A stretch of 64,000 nt of DNA from Hirsutella rhossiliensis (taxonomy: Eukaryota; Ascomycota; Sordariomycetes; Hypocreales; Ophiocordycipitaceae), in assembly GCF_020360975.1 (NCBI RefSeq), contig NW_025408667.1, positions 434,001-498,000 of the forward strand. Reading direction: 5' to 3'. Positions within the stretch are counted from its first letter, which is position 1, and each line of letters begins with the position of its first letter. Shown here piece by piece: positions 45,740 through 56,672 of the stretch. Below the pieces are notes generated by a model. It did not search any database. It saw only the letters and a list, made by a program, of their open reading frames with translations, and was not told where the DNA came from. The position numbers and the translations under genes are program-made.

Positions 45740-46363
45740 CTATTGGCATCTGCGGCCGAGGCATCTTCCGCAGTCTCCATCGTTTCGGCATAGCTAAAGA
45801 TGGTTATTACGGGCGTTGGCGAGATTCATCTAAACAGAGGGAGACGATTTGACTCACCCTATTGGGGTGTCCCTGACAGTGGTCACGACGGACGTTCCCG
45901 ACGACACACTGGCCACAATCCGCATCGGTTCGGCAATCCTGTAAATTTGAAAATGTTCGTAATGCACTTGGGGTAAAAAGGGGGGGAATATGCCGGCCGA
46001 CTAACAGCTCTAGGGCGTCCCTGGCAGTGACGGCGGCCCCGGGGGCCGGCGACGCATTGTCCGCAGTCGGCATCATTCCTGCATTCCTGTAGCACCAAGT
46101 CAGCAACTTCAATTCCGCCAAAAAAAAAGGGGGGGGGTTACTCACCCTTCTTGGGGCGCCTTGGCAGTGGCGACGGGGGACGGTGCTGACAACACACTGC
46201 CCGCAGTCTGCATTGGTTCGGCATTCCTATGGACATGACCAAAATGGTTGGCAAAGGTCGTGTACGAGTAAAAATAGGGAGATAGCGCCGGATGACTTAC
46301 CCGCTGAGCGAAGATTGGAGCAGCCAGGGCTCCGAGGAGAAGGAGGCTTGACATGAACTTCAT
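45740..46363 (-). CDS. Secreted modular Cys-rich protein, five exons (119 aa)
   Basis: Exons on the minus strand: 46301-46363, 46146-46226, 46006-46086, 45858-45938, 45740-45793, ending TAG. Introns are 74, 59, 67 and 64 nt, with gtaagt, gtgagt, gttagt and gtgagt donors and ag acceptors; intron 2 has a ctgac branch site. Exon 1 encodes a signal peptide (MKFMSSLLLLGALAAPIFA). Exons 2-4 are each 81 nt in phase 0 and encode 27 residues with C-x5-C-x2-C-x9-C, (E/D)CR-x2-ADCGQCV at the start and HCQG near the end. Exon 5 gives a shorter copy with x4 between the last two Cys. That makes sixteen Cys in about 99 mature residues, with Arg-rich joints (PRR, PRA, PNR). I start at the ATG at 46363, which gives the cleanest signal. 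It is free of RIP stops between two RIPed retroelements. Function unknown; effector or antimicrobial-like peptide by form only. Confidence 0.7.
45794..46226 (-). repeat. Three tandem exon-plus-intron units of 140-148 bp
   Basis: Units 46087-46226 (140 bp), 45939-46086 (148 bp) and 45794-45938 (145 bp) each consist of one 81-nt exon and the intron after it. Exons are alike at most codons. Introns 2 and 3 both carry a C-run followed by a T-run after the donor, so exon and intron were duplicated together. Confidence 0.75.
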
Positions 46364-46456
46364 TTTAATATTAAGGAGCAAGACAAAAAGTTACTAGAGT
46401 ATTATGTATTGGCTTATGATATGATAATAAGCGTTGATGGAGTGGACGACGAGCTG

Positions 46457-46464
46457 TATTTATA
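46457..46464 (-). promoter_or_regulatory. TATA box of the Cys-rich gene
   Basis: On the minus strand this reads tataaata, 94 bp upstream of the ATG at 46363. The distance fits a fungal promoter with a short leader. The leader ends ttaatattaaaATG. Confidence 0.5.
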
Positions 46465-46845
46465 CTTGAACCGACCGCTAATGAACCCGATGATGGCCTA
46501 GATAGACATATGGACAAGGTTCAAGAAGAGTCATCTAGAGATGGAGAAGAAGCGGCAATTGACCATCGGTTATGCTGCTCTCGCTGTGGTTCGCTGCACA
46601 GTTCGCTCACCTCGCCAAGCACTTCTGCTTGCATCACCTCATGCAAGCTATTTGAGTTGCTTCAGGAACCTTGGTCGACAGCGTTGTATCCCGCTTACTG
46701 AGGAGGTTACGCATGTACTAGCACCCAAGAGGAAGCTGTTGGATGCCGTGATAGTTCTAGAACTACGCATGTTCGTTTCAATATTCACGGTAAAAGGCTA
46801 AATATGCACAAGGTTAGGATTAATCATAATTTTCGTTTGCTGAAA
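46465..46845. other. Unmutated intergenic sequence, no supported gene
   Basis: Normal base composition with CA/TG present. A plus-strand frame at 46541-46801 (86 codons) has no signal peptide, no repeated motif and no known similarity, so I do not call it. The region probably holds upstream control sequence of the Cys-rich gene. Confidence 0.5.
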
Positions 46846-46849
46846 TGCT

Positions 46850-47105
46850 ACATTTAGCGAGCACGGCACGCCCCCAACAAGTGGCAGCGCGCTCTCGCAA
46901 AAGATGGGAAGCAGTCTCGTGGGTGTAATCCCAGCACTCACATGCCTCTTGCCAGCCCCAGGTTAGCTGCCTCAGGCCCTGCGTGGGCTCATGAAGGAGG
47001 TTCTAGATCGAGGACTTGCGGCTGACGGAGCGGTAAGGGAAGAGGTTCAAGCGTCTCGAGGCGCCGCCGGGGGACAGGCATTGACGCGTTAGTGAATTTT
47101 GATTT
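46850..47105 (-). pseudogene. Possible LINE ORF2 C-terminal remnant
   Basis: On the minus strand a frame through about 46850-46990 reads QEACECWDYTHETASHLL followed by Cys further on. This resembles the CxC...ExxxHLLxxC knuckle that ends ORF2 of Tad-type LINEs in ascomycetes. There is no reverse transcriptase here and the remaining frame is short, so the call is tentative. It abuts Copia copy 3 at 47111. Confidence 0.3.
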
Positions 47106-50100
47106 GTCGAGCTGGGTCCGGGAGGTCTCTTTTGTGTACCTTCCTTGCTAATAGAGGCTTAAAAAGCCGGCCTGCTGTGAATGCTCCGTGGGAACCGTCT
47201 TCTATAGGCGTTTAATAGAAGTCGGAAAAACGATCGAAATAGGGGAGAGGTTAGTCTTTTTTAGTAACCGTATCGGGCCCTATACCTTCCTTTGCTTCTC
47301 GAAGCAGGGACAAAAAGGCAGCCGGGTAATCCTTCGAGAGAGGTGCCTTTCCTACCCCCTTAGGGGTCGAGACGGGAAGACTAATAGAAAAAGCTGCTTC
47401 TAGATCTTCTTATTACGTAGGAGGAGGCGTAGGGAGGTAGGCGTATTCTAGCTCTACCGCTTTCCTATAGTCTCCTTCTTCGTCTAGATTATCTAATCTA
47501 GTAGCTTCCTCTTTTTTAAAGTCGGCGTTATCCTCGACTACTTCGACGTTAGTTTCTTCTTCCGTTTCCTTATCTAGGACCTCTTCTTAAGACTATTAGG
47601 AAGGGGGGATTTAAATCTTTTAAATTAGCTAACGTTAAGAGAGTAAGAGGGGCTATTAATCCCTCTTTCTATCGAAGAAGCTAGATTCATCGAAAATTAT
47701 ATCCCTAGTCGAAATAACCTTTTATAGAAGAGGAATCTAGATCTTAAAGATATTCGTAGAATTATAACTAATAAGGTAACTAATAAAGGCTTTAAGATTA
47801 AGCTTTCTTTTCTTCTTCCTTTTTAGCTATATATTAGTAGTTATAGCGTATGCCTTATAGCTATAGGTATAAAGGTAGGCTAGCGAGGCCCTCTTTTTTA
47901 TAAAGAGCTCGAGGGGGGATTTCTAGTCTATTCCTTAGTTTAGTTCCCTAGGGTCCTTAGGGTCCCTAGGGGTCCGGTTCTAAAGGTAATAGGCGGTCTT
48001 AACGACTTCCCTTTAAAGGTCGTATAAAAGCCTTATAGTAAGTCTTATCGTACGGGCCCTTTCTATTATAGTACCCCTTAATCTTTCTACCCCTCCGTTC
48101 TAGGCCTAGGTATTCGGTACTAATAGGAGGGGTAAAATACCCCCTTTTCGAAGCTAGTTTAAGATATCTTTCGTAAATAGCTCTCTATTAAACCGTATCT
48201 TCTTTACCTTATAGCTAAAGTAGGATTTTATTTAGTTAACGAAGTCCTAGAGGGTAAACTAGTTATACTTACTTAGGTAGGTCTATAAGAAATAAGGGAA
48301 AACTATCCCTAAAAAAGCGTCTATAAAAGATATTACCTTAACGAAGCTTTCTTAGTCCTTAGAGACGTCGGTCTAGTCGACCTAAATTTCCTTATATAGC
48401 TGGTCCGGCCGTAAAGGGGTTCGTCTAGAAATTCGTCTCCTAGTCTTCCCTTAGCTATAGTATTCGTATTCGACGGTCTTTAGGCTACTTATTCGTACGC
48501 CCTATTATTAGCCTAGCTTATATAAAGCTAGGGGGGCCGGGTAACTAAGTCGTGTATACTAAAGAAGACCGTTTCCTTAGGCTGCCGGAAGAGGGTCCTT
48601 TATAGTAGACCTATTCCTCCTAGTAGGGAAAGCTAACTTCTTAAGAGGTTCCTTCTTAAGGATAGGTCGGAATTCGAGAATAAATTAACCGAATTTCTCC
48701 TCGATAAGCCTAATAGTCTAATTCTTCTAAACTAGCCTTATAGGCGTAGAAGTTATATCCTAGAAGATTCCTTCCTCTTAAAGAAAGCGGAAGGAAATTA
48801 GGCTCGTTAAAAATCAAGGGTAAAATACCACCCTTTTTCGCCGTAGAATTTATATAGACCTATTAGGTAATTTTATTATAAAATTCACCCTTCTATACCC
48901 CTCTATTTATACGGTTAATTCCCTAGTAATAAGGTATTCCCTCCGTGCCTTCTTAAAGGACCGGAATCGTAAGAGGGTATTATAGATATCGAGGGAAGTA
49001 CCGGAGTTAAGGATATCTGATTTTTATAGGGGATAATAGGAGGGTCTTAATAGGCGGTCTTACTAATCTATAGAGAAGATAAAGGCCGGATTTACTATAC
49101 TAACGATTTTTCCTTATATTTACGGCTCGAATAAAGGTAGCGGCATTAGTTACTATTTCTTAGTATCCAGAATCTCGTCTATCTTCTTCTATAACGAGGG
49201 GTCCTCCTTAAGAGACTTTTTAATAACGTCTTCTAGTCCCTTAAGAGGCGTAATTTTAGAAGGTCGACTTTCCTTAAAGACCTACTAGTAGTCTTCTAGC
49301 CGATAGGGCCTTTTATACGCTTAGTAGGTAGGTCGATTCCTCCTCGTTCGTTATCTCTTTAAGGAGTCCTTATCCCTTTCTAGAAGGTCTACTTAAAAAC
49401 CCCCCTTTTTACACCTTATTAATAATTTTAACGAGATTCGATTTTAACTAGTTCCTTGATTTTTCGACTAACGGACTAAAATGTCTATTAGGGGACTAGT
49501 TAGGCTGGACGGACTAATAGGACCGGGCCCGGAGCAGTAGGCGGAGCCGGGGCCGGGACTAGGGCAGCCGTTAAAGATAGGGTTAAGGCTCTTAAGGGAG
49601 GAGGAGCCGGAGGGGCAGTAGCCGTAGTAGCAGCAGCGGGGGCCGTAGTAAGAGGGGCTATAGTAGCTATAGGGGCAGTAGGTCGAGCCGTCTAGGTCGA
49701 GTACTAGCTACGAAGGAATAAGACTACTTACTATTATACTTTAGTAGCCTCTTTATTTAGTTCCGAGCTAGCTTCTTAAAAAATAGTTAAGTAACTATTA
49801 CTAATAGGCTTTATTAGCAGAGATATATCCTATAGCTACTAGCTAAAAAGAGCTTCTATTAGGAAGTATTAGTTAGCTTCCTCGAGGATATCTTCCTACT
49901 TAGCTAGCTATAAAGAAGCTAGTAGTTTCTTAGTAGAAAAGGCTCCTAGGTATACTATATAGGTCTTCTTAATACGGTTAGTTATATAGCCCCTTAAGGG
50001 AGCTATTAAGGTCTCGAGCTTTAAAAGCTACTACCTAGGAGTCTCTTCCTCTTAAAAAGAGATTAGCTTTATAGTACTAACGGATTCTATTATCGCTATA

Positions 50101-50554
50101 TATATAGTAGTTAATAGCTTTATCTTATAAAGGTATTCCTTATAGTAACTCTCGTAGTTACCTAAGGTAGTAGAAAAAGCTCTTTACTATATATAGGTTA
50201 GCTTAGAGAAGAGGGAAGCTCCCTCTATAAATTCTATTGCCCTAAGATAAAGAGGGGGCTTAAGAGGGTCCTACTTATTAAAGAAAACTAAATTATAGAT
50301 AGTTCTATCTATACGAGCCCGTAGCTCCTTTACCTACTTATCTTAATCTTAAGGCTTTATAAGAATCGTCCTACGAACTATAAGGGTAGTAGAGGAATAG
50401 TTTTTTAATATTATTATAAGGGAAGGGTAGAAAAGTTAGTTATAAATCGGCTTTTTTAGTAAGAGGGGTAAAAGAAAGCTATAAGGGATATAAGAAAGGT
50501 GCCTTTTATAGTAGCTAAAAGGTATAGGAATTCTATTCCTCCTAAGCTTATAAC

Positions 50555-51109
50555 TCTTACGAAGAAAGATATAAGAAGTATATATAAAATATATAAAGGT
50601 GAAATTAAAAGTAAGGGGTCGGATTGAGAGGGCAGAGATATTTAATTCTTATAGGGGCAGTAATTATAGTAAGGGAGTAATTTTTTTCTTCCCTTAATTA
50701 TCCTTCTTTCCTTTATCTAATAACCCTCTTTATACTTATCTAGTATCTTAATTAATAAAGAAGATCCTACTTAAAGAAGCTATTAATATCCTCTTAACTA
50801 CTAAGCTTTTTACTAGTTTTTCCCCTTTATTCTTATCGCGTACTCTATATACGTTAATTAACGCTATCGCTTATATCTAATAGGCGGCTATATCTTTTTC
50901 GTAATAATTCTAGCTATTACTAGTATATCTATCTTATCTCTTACTACCTTTATAAGAAGCTATTACTACTTTTACTTCCCCTCTTACCCTTACCCTCCTC
51001 TTTATACTTCCTTTTAGCTCCTTCTTTTAAACCGGTTTTTTAGCTTCCTTAGTCTCTCTTACTAAAGGATATCTCCGAGAACTATAAAATTAAGCTACGC
51101 TTCGCGATA
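50555..51109 (-). repeat. 5' LTR of Copia copy 3 with a 73-bp insert
   Basis: Starts tcttacgaag after gcttataac and ends cttcgcgata. At 555 bp it is longer than the 480-486 bp of copies 1 and 2 because of the 73-bp insertion at 50834-50906 plus its target duplication. Confidence 0.8.
50834..50906. mobile_element. 73-bp solo-LTR-like insertion
   Basis: It interrupts the Copia LTR and is absent from copies 1, 2 and 4. It begins tatcgcg, ends ttcgtaata, and is flanked by ATTCT on both sides (50829-50833, 50907-50911), a perfect 5-bp duplication. The ends are what RIP would make of TGTCG...TTCGCAACA-like termini, close to those of TRIM1. I read it as a solo LTR of a very small TRIM. Confidence 0.5.
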
Positions 51110-51151
51110 ATAGCTTAAGCCTATAACCTATAATAATTAAAGACTCTTATA
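51110..51151 (-). repeat. Inverted fragment of the family-B LTR
   Basis: Reverse complement of the first 40 or so bases of the LTRs at 457 and 58460 (tataagagtcttta... ggcttaagcta). Copia copy 3 abuts it, so the Copia probably inserted into this LTR. Confidence 0.55.
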
Positions 51152-51155
51152 TTAA

Positions 51156-51390
51156 GTAGCTTAAAAAGGAGTAACCTAAGGGCTCTAGGGCCCTTAAAAA
51201 GGAAAAATACTATATAAGAAAAACTAAACTAACCTTTCCTTTATCTTTACTTTTATAGCTACCCCTTCCTTAATTTATTATAAGCCCTTAAGCTTTATAG
51301 CTAGCTAGGACTACTAATAAAGGCCTAGGCCCTTATTAGCCTTACTATAGCCTTAGAGGCTATATATAAGTAATAATATAAAAAAAGTAT
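51156..51390 (+). repeat. R2 repeat, copy a
   Basis: Matches 57355-57570 in the same orientation and 52377-52620 inverted. Shared landmarks are gtagcttaaaaaggagtaacc at the start, gccctagggccc-like GC boxes, and ggctatatataagtaataat at the end. No ORF is visible. Class unknown. Confidence 0.65.
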
Positions 51391-52376
51391 TTATAGAAAT
51401 AGCTATAATAGTAATAATAACTTTAATTAATAAGTCCTTTACTTTATAAGTAAAAGGCTATATTTTATTATTCTAACTTCTATAATAAATATATTTACTT
51501 TACCTTTCTTTTCCTTTTCCTTCTTAAAGTATATAAAGTAATTTATTAATACTATACTAAGACCTAAGGATATAAAAATAAGGTACGTAAGAAATTAAAG
51601 CCTTATAAAAGAGATAACGGATAAAGAGGTAGGAGGAGGTAGAAATAAAACCGAGGGGGGAGGGCAGGTATATATATATATAAGTTAAGCGCGCGTAATT
51701 AGTAACTACGTAAAAGACAGTAAATATAGACCGCCGCGCCCTTAATTAGGAAGTCGCGCGGCCGGACGGGAACCGATTTTCGATTAGCGGAGCCGGCCGA
51801 CCGAATTTCGATTAGCCGGCCCTACCTAGGAGCGACCTATACTAGCGCCCGGCCCGGCAACCGGATATTACCCGCCCTACTAACTAATAGACCGATAGGC
51901 CGACGTAGCTACGGCTACGCGGTAGTAACGCGGGAGCTATAGGGAATAGAAGCGCCCGTAAGTTAGGCCCTTAGAGAGAGACTACTGCCTATAACCCTAG
52001 GCCCGGGCTAGCGAGCTTAGGCCGCGGCCGCTTAGGATAGAAGCGCCTACGGCCTAAGAGGGCCTACGCCGAAAAGTAAACGCGCGGGAGAAGCCCGTAG
52101 TAGCCAGCGTAAATTTCCTATATACTACTACTAAGACCTTATTTAAGGTAGACCTATACTAAAAGAAGGGAGAGTTTTCCCTTAAGTACTTTAGTTTTTC
52201 CCTCTTATTTAATATTAAAGTTCTAGATACCTCTAGCTAGGTCCCTAGTCTAATCTTAATAATAATAATACTATACTAAGCGTAGCTTATAATAACTCCG
52301 CCGCTATTACTACTTTTACTCGCGCTCTTATTATTATACTTATTACTATTACTACTACCTCCGCTACGCTAGCTGC
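51391..52376. other. Gene-free stretch with a GC-rich, CpG-rich block
   Basis: 51391-51700 is AT-rich with purine runs. From about 51712 to 52105 the sequence becomes GC-rich with many CG dinucleotides (gcgcggccggacggg, ggccgcggccgc), yet CA and TG remain very rare, so it is still RIPed. The inverted-like cgattttcgattagcgg and cgaatttcgattagccgg (51773-51818) repeat each other. 52110-52376 returns to AT-rich with att/act runs. No convincing frame was found. Confidence 0.5.
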
Positions 52377-52912
52377 TTTTATTTTATTACTTATATATAG
52401 CTTTTAGGGCTATAGTAAGGCTAATAAAGGCCTAGGCCTTTATTAGTAGTCTTAGCTAGCTATAGAGCTTAGGGGCTTATAACTAATTAAGGAAAGGGTA
52501 GTTATAAAGGTAAAGATAAAGGAAAGGTTAGTTTAGTTCTTTTTATACGGTGTTTTTCCCCCTTTAAGGCCCTAGGGCCCTTAGGTTACTCTATTTTAAG
52601 CTACATAGCTATTCTTATCTCTATCTTAGCTAAGAAGGTTAAAAGGGCTTCCCTTCCTTCCTTAGAGCTATAAAGAAAAGGTAAGCTAAGGGCCCCCTTC
52701 TATCTCTTAAAGGTCTAGTAAAGGACCTTTCTTTCCCTCCTATAGTTTAAGTACCTTAGGATAAGGTGCCTAGCTATATACCTTCCTTAGCCGTAGCGGT
52801 ATATCGTTAACGGTCTACCTTATTAGTCCTTTTTAAGAAGGAAAATAAGAAGCTAGCGTTAAAGAAAAGCTAGTAAAAAGCTAAAAGGGACGGCTTAGGG
52901 CTAGCCGCTCTT
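52377..52912 (-). repeat. R2 repeat, copy b (inverted)
   Basis: The reverse complement matches about 57010-57570 over some 540 bp, including ggaaaataagaagctagc, caccttatcctaaggt-like and ggcccccttctatct blocks. Together with copy c it forms a large inverted repeat around Gypsy F. Confidence 0.65.
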
Positions 52913-53840
52913 ATATCGCCCTTTAATATAATAATACTTTCCCTACTACTACTTATAACGCCTAGCCCCTTAGCCTTTACTTTTATTTTTACTACCCTTA
53001 TAAGTCTATAGTTAAGCGAGCGTAATAAATATTTTCTACTAACTTTTTAAAGTATAAGTACTAGGTATAGGCTAGAGCCGCCCGCGCGGCCCTTTATATA
53101 TAGTATATATTATAAGAGCTCCCTTATACTAATTAAGTTAAGCGCTACTATAATAATAGCTATTACTTATATATATATACTAGCCGCGCTTATAAAGTAG
53201 CGCCTCCTATCTTACTTACTATAGTATTAGCTTAGAAAGCTAGTATATATAAGTAAGTATAAGGGGCTACTAAGAAGCGCCTTATTATAGCTATAGCCGC
53301 TTATTATAATCTCTATACCTTAGAGCGCTAAGGTCTTATTTTTAAGTAAGCTCTTCTCTTTTTACTCTTTTACTTTTACTACTAACTTCCTTAGTACTAA
53401 GGATACTACCTTTATTACCTTATTAGCGGTTCTCTTAGCCGTGCTTACTACTATTACCGCCGCTACCGCTACCCTTACTACTACTATTAATAGCCGCCCC
53501 CCCCTTACTTTTATTACCCTTAAGGCCACCGCTACTACTAACTAGCTTATAGGCTTAGAGGGCCGCCTTAGCGCTTTAAAGTATACCGCTACTATTAATA
53601 GAAAGAAGGAGGCTAATAAGGATAATAATAATAATAATAAGAAGAAGAAGGGTAAAGGTAATAATAAGGAATAAGCTTAAGTAGTTTAAGAGCTTTACTT
53701 TAAAATAAATACTATTTTTATCTTTACTTATACTATTATACTTATATTATAATAACTACCTACTTTACTTTCCTTACTTTATAGTCTTAGCTTAAGCTAC
53801 TAGTAATAGTTTCTTAGTTTATTATTTTTATTTACTAGCT
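52913..53840 (+). other. Decayed sequence with a possible acidic-tailed frame
   Basis: Mostly TA-rich simple sequence. A plus-strand frame at about 53440-53670 runs with one RIP-type stop. It begins Thr/Ala-rich (act/gct codons), continues through LEGRLSALK, and ends in a run of Asn/Lys/Gly codons (aataataat...aagaagaag, 53622-53671). Before RIP these could have been Asp/Glu codons. I cannot assign it to a family. Confidence 0.3.
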
Positions 53841-54810
53841 TATATAAAGCCTTTAGCTTATTAAGGGCTATAGCTCTTATAAATATATATATAGGTTCTT
53901 ATATAAGGTTTAGATACTAATATTACTTAATAAGGACCTTTAGTATTTCTTTTTACTAACTTTTTTTTAGCGTATAGCTTATATCTTTTTAACCTTAAAC
54001 TCGTCTTTCCCTTTTACCTTAATTATAAGCGGTTAAGTATCTATTACTTTTTATCTAAGTATTAAGTTAAAAGAAGCTTAGTAAAAAAGTTTAATATTAA
54101 TCTTATTATAAACCTTTATTAAGAGACTATTAAGCTTAACTACTTATAAACTAATAACCTTTTATAGTATAAACTTTATATATAGCTAGTCTAGCTTTTT
54201 CTTTAGCTATACTAACTAATAGTTATAAAGGTCGAGCTATACCTTATCTCTTATTATAAACCTATTTACTAAAGCCTTAGTTTTATTAGTATACTACTCT
54301 TAATCGTATACTATAGCGGCTATTATAGATTAATAGTATTTTATAGAGTCTTATAGCTTTTATATAAATATAAAAGTATAGCTCTTTAGTAATATATTAT
54401 TATACTACTTTACTATTATATCTATAATAAATAAGATTAAGGAGGCTAGCTTAAAGCTATATATTATAAAGAAAGGGGCTATCTTAATAAAGGTCTATAG
54501 TTTACTATTTAATACGAGCTAGGCTATAAGGAGCTACTAGTCTTAGTCTACTTAGTTATAGGCTATAACTACTTATAAGTATACTTATACTTCTTAGTTA
54601 ACCCTTTTAAGTCCCTTATTAGTCTATAAGTAATATACTATACTAAGTAGCTATATAATTTAAAGTAGCTAGGATAGGTACTATTAAAAGTAGCTAGTTT
54701 AGTTCGATCCTTTATTATTTATAATAAAGGCTAGCTAGCTATATAAGTAAGCTTAGTATTAAAGGAAGCGCTTTATATAAGCTTTTATATATATAAATAG
54801 TATTAGCTTT

Positions 54811-55010
54811 TATTAGGGTCTAGCTTAGTAAGCTAAAGTAGTAGATATACTATTAACCCCTTTATTATATAGAGGCTAAAAAGTATATATATAAGTAAAA
54901 GAAAACGGAAATTATCTAAGCGATAGCTTTATTAATTAACTATATATATTAAGGATATACCTAAGCTCTAGTATACTTAAGCGCTTAGGCGGTATATATA
55001 CTTTATAATA
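54811..55010 (-). repeat. LTR of TRIM2 (left, 200 bp)
   Basis: Same length as 55149-55348; both contain gggtctagcttagta-gctaaag and gcgct-aggcggtatata. Confidence 0.85.
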
Positions 55011-55148
55011 CTATTACTTTTCCCTAAGTTTAATACGCCCGTTCCCCTTAAGGCTATTAATTTACTTATTAGCCTAGGTAAAGACCTAACCGCGCTATTA
55101 TATATCTATAAGAATCGAACCTATAACTAGTAGGTTACTTAGTTAATA

Positions 55149-55348
55149 TATTAGGGTCTAGCTTAGTAGGCTAAAGTAATAGATATACTACTAACCCCTC
55201 TATTATATAAAGGCCGAAAAGTATATATATAAGTAAAAGAAAATAGAAATTAACTAAGTAATAGCTTTATTAATTAACTATATATATTAAGGATACGCTT
55301 AGGCGCTAGCGTACCTAGGCGCTAAGGCGGTATATATACTCTATAATA
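55149..55348 (-). repeat. LTR of TRIM2 (right, 200 bp)
   Basis: Partner of 54811-55010; slightly less mutated (gcgctagcgtacctaggcgc retained near 55305). Confidence 0.85.
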
Positions 55349-56101
55349 GCTTTAATACTATTAATTTACTAAGTTAGTTCTTAATTACTTATATATAGCG
55401 GTTACTACTTTCTATAAGTAAGAGGTTTATTATAAAGTCTATATATATATATAAAACTAGTTAAGTACTAAAAGCTACTTAAGTAGCCTTTTAAGCTATA
55501 CCCTTTAAATCTTAGTATAGCTATAAATATTATAGTTATAAAGGAAGTAATTAATATAATACTATAAGAGGGGCTAGTAAAAGTCCCTTATAAGGCCTAC
55601 TACTATACCTTACTAGCTTAAGTAGCTTATAATACTAAAGTTATAAATAAGTTAAACTAGCTTCCTTTAAAGCTTATTTTATTTATTTAGCTTTAGTAGT
55701 TTATCTTTCTCCTTAGCTTATATAATATATAATATACCTAATACTTATAGTCTCTTTTATTAACGTAGATACTTTTATAAGTTAATATAATAGTTAGCTA
55801 CTTATACCTTTAGCTTTAACTTTAGATCTAAGTATTAAGCGCCGGACTTAATAGCGCGGTATACGGTCTTATAAGTATAGTCTAAAGATAAAATCCTATC
55901 TTATAAGTATTAAAAGACCTTATCTTAAAATACCTTTACCGCGTACGCCTTAAGGCCGGTTTATCCCTCCTCTTTAGACTAAGGTAAGGGTATAAGGAGG
56001 TACTTATCTACTAGTACTATACCTTCCTCTATTAAGGAAGCTCCTATATAGGTTTAAAACGCTTCTTATAAGATTAGCTTTAGATCCTATACCTTAATAT
56101 C

Positions 56102-56672
56102 TTATAAGGAAAGGTATTTTCCTATTATAAATAAAGTAGCTATAATATACTCTCCTAATAATATAAGCTAATAGTAGTATATTAATTATATAAAATTTAT
56201 TACTTAAAAAGGTAGGAAAAGCTCGTTACCTTTTATATTATTATATATTTAATAGATTACTAGTTCTTATTTAATTAGGAATCGAAGAAATAACGCTTCG
56301 CGTAAAATATACTTTAAAGATACTAAGATCTTTAATATAATAAGCTTCCTTTAAATATAAATAATATAAGAACTAAGATATTTACGGTTATATTAAAAAC
56401 TATTACTAAATCTATAAGATAAAGGACTCTTTAAAAGCTAAAGTCTAGTTTAGATAAGTACCTTTATTTAGCTATAATTATCTATAAAGGACTAGACGTC
56501 TACTAATAAATAAATTAAGAATTATTAACTTTAATACCTCTTTTATATACTAATATACTTCTAATAAATTCTCTTAAATACTCTACCTTATACTCCTTCT
56601 TTCTCTTTATTATATAGTTTTATATAATTCCTTAATTTTCTAAAGTTCCGCTATTACTTATATACCTTAAAA
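56102..56672 (+). mobile_element. L2 copy of the 570-bp 4-bp-TSD element
   Basis: Same ends as L1 (ttataagg...ccttaaaa) and flanked by TATC (56098-56101) and TATT (56673-56676), which differ only by a RIP-type C to T. Heavily RIPed. It separates RNase H from integrase in Gypsy F. Confidence 0.65.

Larger units (their letters stand above)
47111..51109 (-). mobile_element. Copia copy 3, 3'-truncated
   Basis: Collinear with copy 2 from 35331 (gggtccgggaggtctc) to its 5' end. On the minus strand it keeps the 5' LTR (50555-51109), gag about 49700-50400, protease about 48990-49020, and integrase about 48300-48600, and ends between integrase and RT. The first few hundred bases (47111-47450) keep more CA/TG; the rest is strongly RIPed. 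The left edge is a clean break in unmutated DNA. Confidence 0.85.
54811..55348 (-). mobile_element. TRIM2, a 538-bp terminal-repeat retrotransposon in miniature
   Basis: Direct repeats of exactly 200 bp (54811-55010 and 55149-55348) begin tattagggtctagcttag and end tataata, the RIP form of TGTTA...TAACA. They are flanked by GCTTT (54806-54810, 55349-55353). The 138-bp interior has no coding capacity. A purine-rich tract on the minus strand next to the left LTR (agggaaaagtaatag, 55011-55025) suggests minus orientation. It lies in the integrase of Gypsy F. The LTRs differ from TRIM1, so this is a separate family. Confidence 0.85.

Noticed and set aside
45807..46145. Unspliced minus-strand ORFs of 112 and 71 aa in the Cys-rich locus
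   Set aside because: They read through predicted introns with clear gt...ag borders. The spliced frame keeps the Cys module in every exon, whereas these frames lose it.
46541..46801. 86-codon plus-strand ORF upstream of the Cys-rich gene
   Set aside because: No signal peptide, domain, repeat or splice evidence; overlapping frames of similar length exist nearby.
47188..47403. 71-codon plus-strand ORF
   Set aside because: Antisense to Copia copy 3 pol. It is open only because this stretch is less RIPed.
55112..55130. tRNA-like gaatcgaacctataac in the TRIM2 interior
   Set aside because: A B-box-like match on the minus strand without a matching A box on that strand or acceptor stem. It also has the wrong orientation to be a primer site.
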